DNA from: Olivibacter jilunii
GTDB taxonomy: Bacteria > Bacteroidota > Bacteroidia > Sphingobacteriales > Sphingobacteriaceae
Length of the DNA stretch: 64,000 bases
Assembly: GCF_900607235.1 (NCBI RefSeq)
Contig: NZ_LR027852.1
Span: 310,001 to 374,000, forward strand
Direction of reading: 5' to 3'
The notes beneath the pieces are model-generated. The model worked only from the letters and a program-made list of their open reading frames with translations. It ran no database searches and was not told the DNA's origin. Positions within the stretch are counted from its first letter, which is position 1. Each line of letters opens with the position of its first letter. This document shows positions 61,715-64,000 of this stretch, in pieces. Position numbers and translations under genes: made by a program.

Positions 61715-62656
61715 ATGAACCATCTAAAAGTATGGGCCTTATTGCTGCTGCTATGTTTTGGTTGCGGTGGTAGGAATAAAGATAACCAAAAGAAGCAAAT
61801 CGCGATCGTAGTTTCTACGCTCAATAATCCATGGTTTGTCTTTTTGGCAGAATCTGCCGCGGAAAAAGCACAAGCTTTGGGTTATACCGCTAAGATTTTC
61901 GATTCTCAAAATAATACAGCTTTAGAAACGGATCATTTTGAAAATGCAATAGCCGCCGGCTTTGATGCTATTTTGTTTAATCCCACGGATGCGGAAGGCT
62001 CTGTCGTAAATGCAACAAAGGCAATGGAAGCCAGCATCCCGGTTTTTTGCATGGACCGGGAGATTAACTCGCGATCTGCAGCCACTTCACAGATCCTATC
62101 GGATAGCTATGCGGCCTGTGTACAATTGGGTGAATTATTTGCCAACGATTTGGAGCGACGGGGGAATTATGCGGAAATATTGGGTATTGTTTCGGATAAC
62201 AATACCTGGAATCGCTCCAAAGGTTTCCATAGCGTAGTGGATAATTTCCCCAATTTGAAAATGGTAGCTCAACAGAGCGCTGATTTTGACCGCAATAAAG
62301 CCATGGAAGTAATGGAATCTATTTTACAGGGACATCCGGATATTAAGGGTGTTTTTTGTGGAAATGATGCCATGGCAATGGGCGCTTATCAAGCAACGGT
62401 CGCAGCGGGAAAGCAAGATCAGATAAAAATATATGGCTTCGACGGTGCCGAAGATGCCGTACATGCAGTTGCAGATGGCCGTATACAGGCTACCGCCATG
62501 CAATTTCCTAAAGTAATCGCTGAGAAAGCGGCTAAGTTTGCAGATGCTTACTTCAAAGGAGAGCGGACATTTCGTAAGAAGCTACCGATTGCAGTGGATG
62601 TTGTGACGCAGGAAAATATCAACCAATATATTGCTTATGGCAAAAAAACTAAGTAA
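61715..62656 (+). CDS. Sugar ABC transporter substrate-binding lipoprotein (RbsB-like)
   Basis: Periplasmic binding protein of 313 residues. Lipoprotein-type signal with Cys17 (LLLCFGCGG). The body is a type I periplasmic-binding fold of the RbsB/XylF group (IAIVVSTLNNPWFVFLAESA, FDAILFNPTDAEGSVVNATK, GVFCGNDAMAMGAYQATVAA, IKIYGFDGAEDAVHAVADGR). This group binds ribose, allose, xylose, galactofuranose and similar small sugars. Presence of an ABC sugar importer is unusual in Bacteroidota, which rely mostly on SusCD, so the operon may be acquired. Confidence 0.9.
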   Translation: MNHLKVWALLLLLCFGCGGRNKDNQKKQIAIVVSTLNNPWFVFLAESAAEKAQALGYTAKIFDSQNNTALETDHFENAIAAGFDAILFNPTDAEGSVVNATKAMEASIPVFCMDREINSRSAATSQILSDSYAACVQLGELFANDLERRGNYAEILGIVSDNNTWNRSKGFHSVVDNFPNLKMVAQQSADFDRNKAMEVMESILQGHPDIKGVFCGNDAMAMGAYQATVAAGKQDQIKIYGFDGAEDAVHAVADGRIQATAMQFPKVIAEKAAKFADAYFKGERTFRKKLPIAVDVVTQENINQYIAYGKKTK

Positions 62657-62657
62657 T

Positions 62658-63311
62658 ATGATGAAGCGCGGACTTAAATATGTATTCATGGCCCTTATAG
62701 GTGCCACTTTGATTTACCATTCTGTTTACTTCAAAAGCCTTCAGAGGGTTAAGGCAAGTGTCAAGGATCTTAATATTGATAGTTATGCTAAGAATTACTT
62801 GTTTAAGCTTATTCCTAACGCCAAGTCTGAATTTGTGGATATTACTCTGCTTCGTAGGGCGCTGGTGGAAAATGCTTCGCAAGCCTTTGCAAGCTATTCT
62901 CATGCAGTAAGCGATGGAGACCTTCGCTATTTTATGGTGACAGGCGCCGGTGTGGTTGTGCAAACGGACTCCGATTATATATGGAGCCGAAGTGACACAA
63001 AGCCAGCCATTAAGCTAGCGACAAAATACATATACGGAACGGCAGCAAGAGACGCAGCTGGCTTGATAGCGGTAGACTCTTTTGATAATACGATGGTGTT
63101 CAATGAGCTCTCTGAAAAGATTAATGAGTTAGTTCGTAAGGAGATAGTGCCTATCTCGGAGAACTTCAAGCCCGGCGATAGCCTTCGATTTACAGGTGCC
63201 CTTGGTTTAAGCACAAAAGCTCCGCAACTAACAGAAGCAACTATTATTCCTCTACAGCTGGAACGATTGGAAACTAACGATAAAAAGGATCAAGATGTTA
63301 GAGACCGTTAA
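62658..63311 (+). CDS. DUF2291 family protein
   Basis: Protein of 217 residues (from ATG at 62658; 62661 also possible). N-terminal hydrophobic anchor (YVFMALIGATLIYHSVYF) and a domain with FVDITLLRRALVENASQA, DSDYIWSRSDTKPAI and FNELSEKINELVRKEIVPIS. DUF2291 proteins are encoded next to RbsA/RbsC-type ABC transporters and are probably accessory lipoprotein-like factors; exact role unknown. An upstream in-frame start at 62631 would lie inside the preceding gene. Its end overlaps the next gene by 17 bases. Confidence 0.82.
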   Translation: MMKRGLKYVFMALIGATLIYHSVYFKSLQRVKASVKDLNIDSYAKNYLFKLIPNAKSEFVDITLLRRALVENASQAFASYSHAVSDGDLRYFMVTGAGVVVQTDSDYIWSRSDTKPAIKLATKYIYGTAARDAAGLIAVDSFDNTMVFNELSEKINELVRKEIVPISENFKPGDSLRFTGALGLSTKAPQLTEATIIPLQLERLETNDKKDQDVRDR

Positions 63312-64000
63312 TATTACCAAGAGATTTGCAGGAGTAACTGCGCTTAATAATGTTAACCTTCAGTTGATGCCGGGGAAAGTTACTGCACTTATCGGTGAAA
63401 ATGGAGCTGGGAAGTCGACGCTTATGAAAATACTGTCAGGTGTATATACCTCCTACGAGGGGCAGGTTGTATACAAGGGGCGTGAAATGCATTTTGCAAA
63501 TCCAAAGGAAGCGCAGAATAGCGGCATCGCTATCATTCATCAAGAACTTAATTTGATTCCGGACCTTTCGATTTTCGAAAATATTTATTTGGGAAGAGAG
63601 CTTATCGACACTTGGGGGTTTGTTGATCGGAAGACCATGCGTAAGCAAACCCAAAGTCTACTGCAAAGATTGAAACTTGATCTTAGTGTGGATTGCCTCA
63701 TACGCGATTTGAAGGTTGGACAACAACAAGTGGTAGAAATTGCCAAAGCTTTACTGACAGATGCCGATGTCTTGATTATGGATGAACCAACCTCGGCTAT
63801 CAGTGAACAGGAAGTGGACGTGCTTTTTGATATTATTGAAAGACTTCGAAGTGAAGGTAAAACGATTGTCTATATCTCTCATAAATTGGATGAATTGTTC
63901 AAAATAGCAGATGCTTACATCGTGTTACGTGACGGTTGTGTGGTTGAAAGTGGCGATATATGTAACGTGAATCATGATGTATTGATCAGTAAAATGGTGG
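63295..64000 (+). CDS. Sugar ABC transporter ATPase (RbsA-like), cut by window end
   Basis: The frame from the ATG at 63295 stays open to the last base (235 codons). It encodes the first nucleotide-binding domain of an RbsA/XylG-type double ATPase: MLETVNITKRFAGVTALNNV, Walker A GENGAGKSTLMK, Q-loop IIHQELNLIPDLS, signature LKVGQQQVVEIAKAL (Lys in place of the usual Ser of LSVGQ), Walker B VLIMDEPTSAI, H-loop YISHKLDEL. It overlaps the DUF2291 gene by 17 bases. The second ATPase half and the permease should follow outside the window. Confidence 0.9.
   Translation, partial: MLETVNITKRFAGVTALNNVNLQLMPGKVTALIGENGAGKSTLMKILSGVYTSYEGQVVYKGREMHFANPKEAQNSGIAIIHQELNLIPDLSIFENIYLGRELIDTWGFVDRKTMRKQTQSLLQRLKLDLSVDCLIRDLKVGQQQVVEIAKALLTDADVLIMDEPTSAISEQEVDVLFDIIERLRSEGKTIVYISHKLDELFKIADAYIVLRDGCVVESGDICNVNHDVLISKMV

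Overview
The window looks like chromosomal DNA of a Bacteroidota bacterium, most likely of the Sphingobacteriaceae (Pedobacter/Sphingobacterium/Olivibacter type). The evidence is moderate-to-low GC, promoters of the TTTG-N19/20-TAnnTTTG type instead of -35/-10 boxes, little Shine-Dalgarno signal, families typical of the phylum (SusC-like receptor with PepSY partner, TPR-LuxR regulator, long FtsX permeases, MarR-GNAT fusion), and best resemblance by memory. No rRNA, tRNA, CRISPR array, transposase or phage gene was recognised. No database search was possible.

Layout. 1-6.3 kb: a five-gene minus-strand operon with a flavin disulfide reductase, an EgtV-like ATPase, an EgtU-like permease/binding-protein fusion, EgtB and EgtD; together these suggest ergothioneine-type thiol-imidazole synthesis plus uptake. 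6.5-16.6 kb: an OYE flavoprotein, a siderophore-type TonB receptor with PepSY membrane protein and a small Cys protein, a secreted pectate-lyase-like protein, a Na+/H+ antiporter, a LysE exporter and a YdeI-like protein. 16.8-25.7 kb: the end-joining ligase LigD, small secreted proteins, a tandem SRPBCC protein divergent from a DJ-1/AraC regulator, and a DAO-Rieske oxidoreductase. 25.7-31.2 kb: a bestrophin, then a divergent metal (probably zinc) locus: COG0523 GTPase and a 67-residue protein on one side, MerC, a LolD/FtsX-type ABC pair and a DUF3299-like protein on the other, with two mirror-image operators between them.

31.2-37.3 kb: a frameshifted hydrolase and katG lie between two almost identical copies (one mismatch in 94 nt) of what looks like an independent small-RNA gene, each with its own promoter and terminator; then a MarR-GNAT fusion and an NTF2-like protein. 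37.4-43.8 kb: an RND efflux operon under a 32-bp palindrome, ending in a barstar-like gene. 43.8-47.1 kb: gpsA plus a fused phosphatase/GT20 synthase, best read as a glucosylglycerol operon. 47.2-57.4 kb: a TPR-LuxR regulator, small membrane and secreted proteins including an Hcp/TssD-like exported protein, a large ABC permease behind hairpins, and a pirin/Crp/FMN-reductase group. 57.6 kb to the end: a sugar operon with DeoR regulator, fucose-isomerase-like protein, split transketolase and an ABC importer that runs off the window.

The most interesting items are the duplicated small RNA gene, the ergothioneine synthesis/uptake operon with its own disulfide reductase, the zinc-type divergent locus, the glucosylglycerol operon and the uncharacterised isomerase/transketolase sugar pathway.
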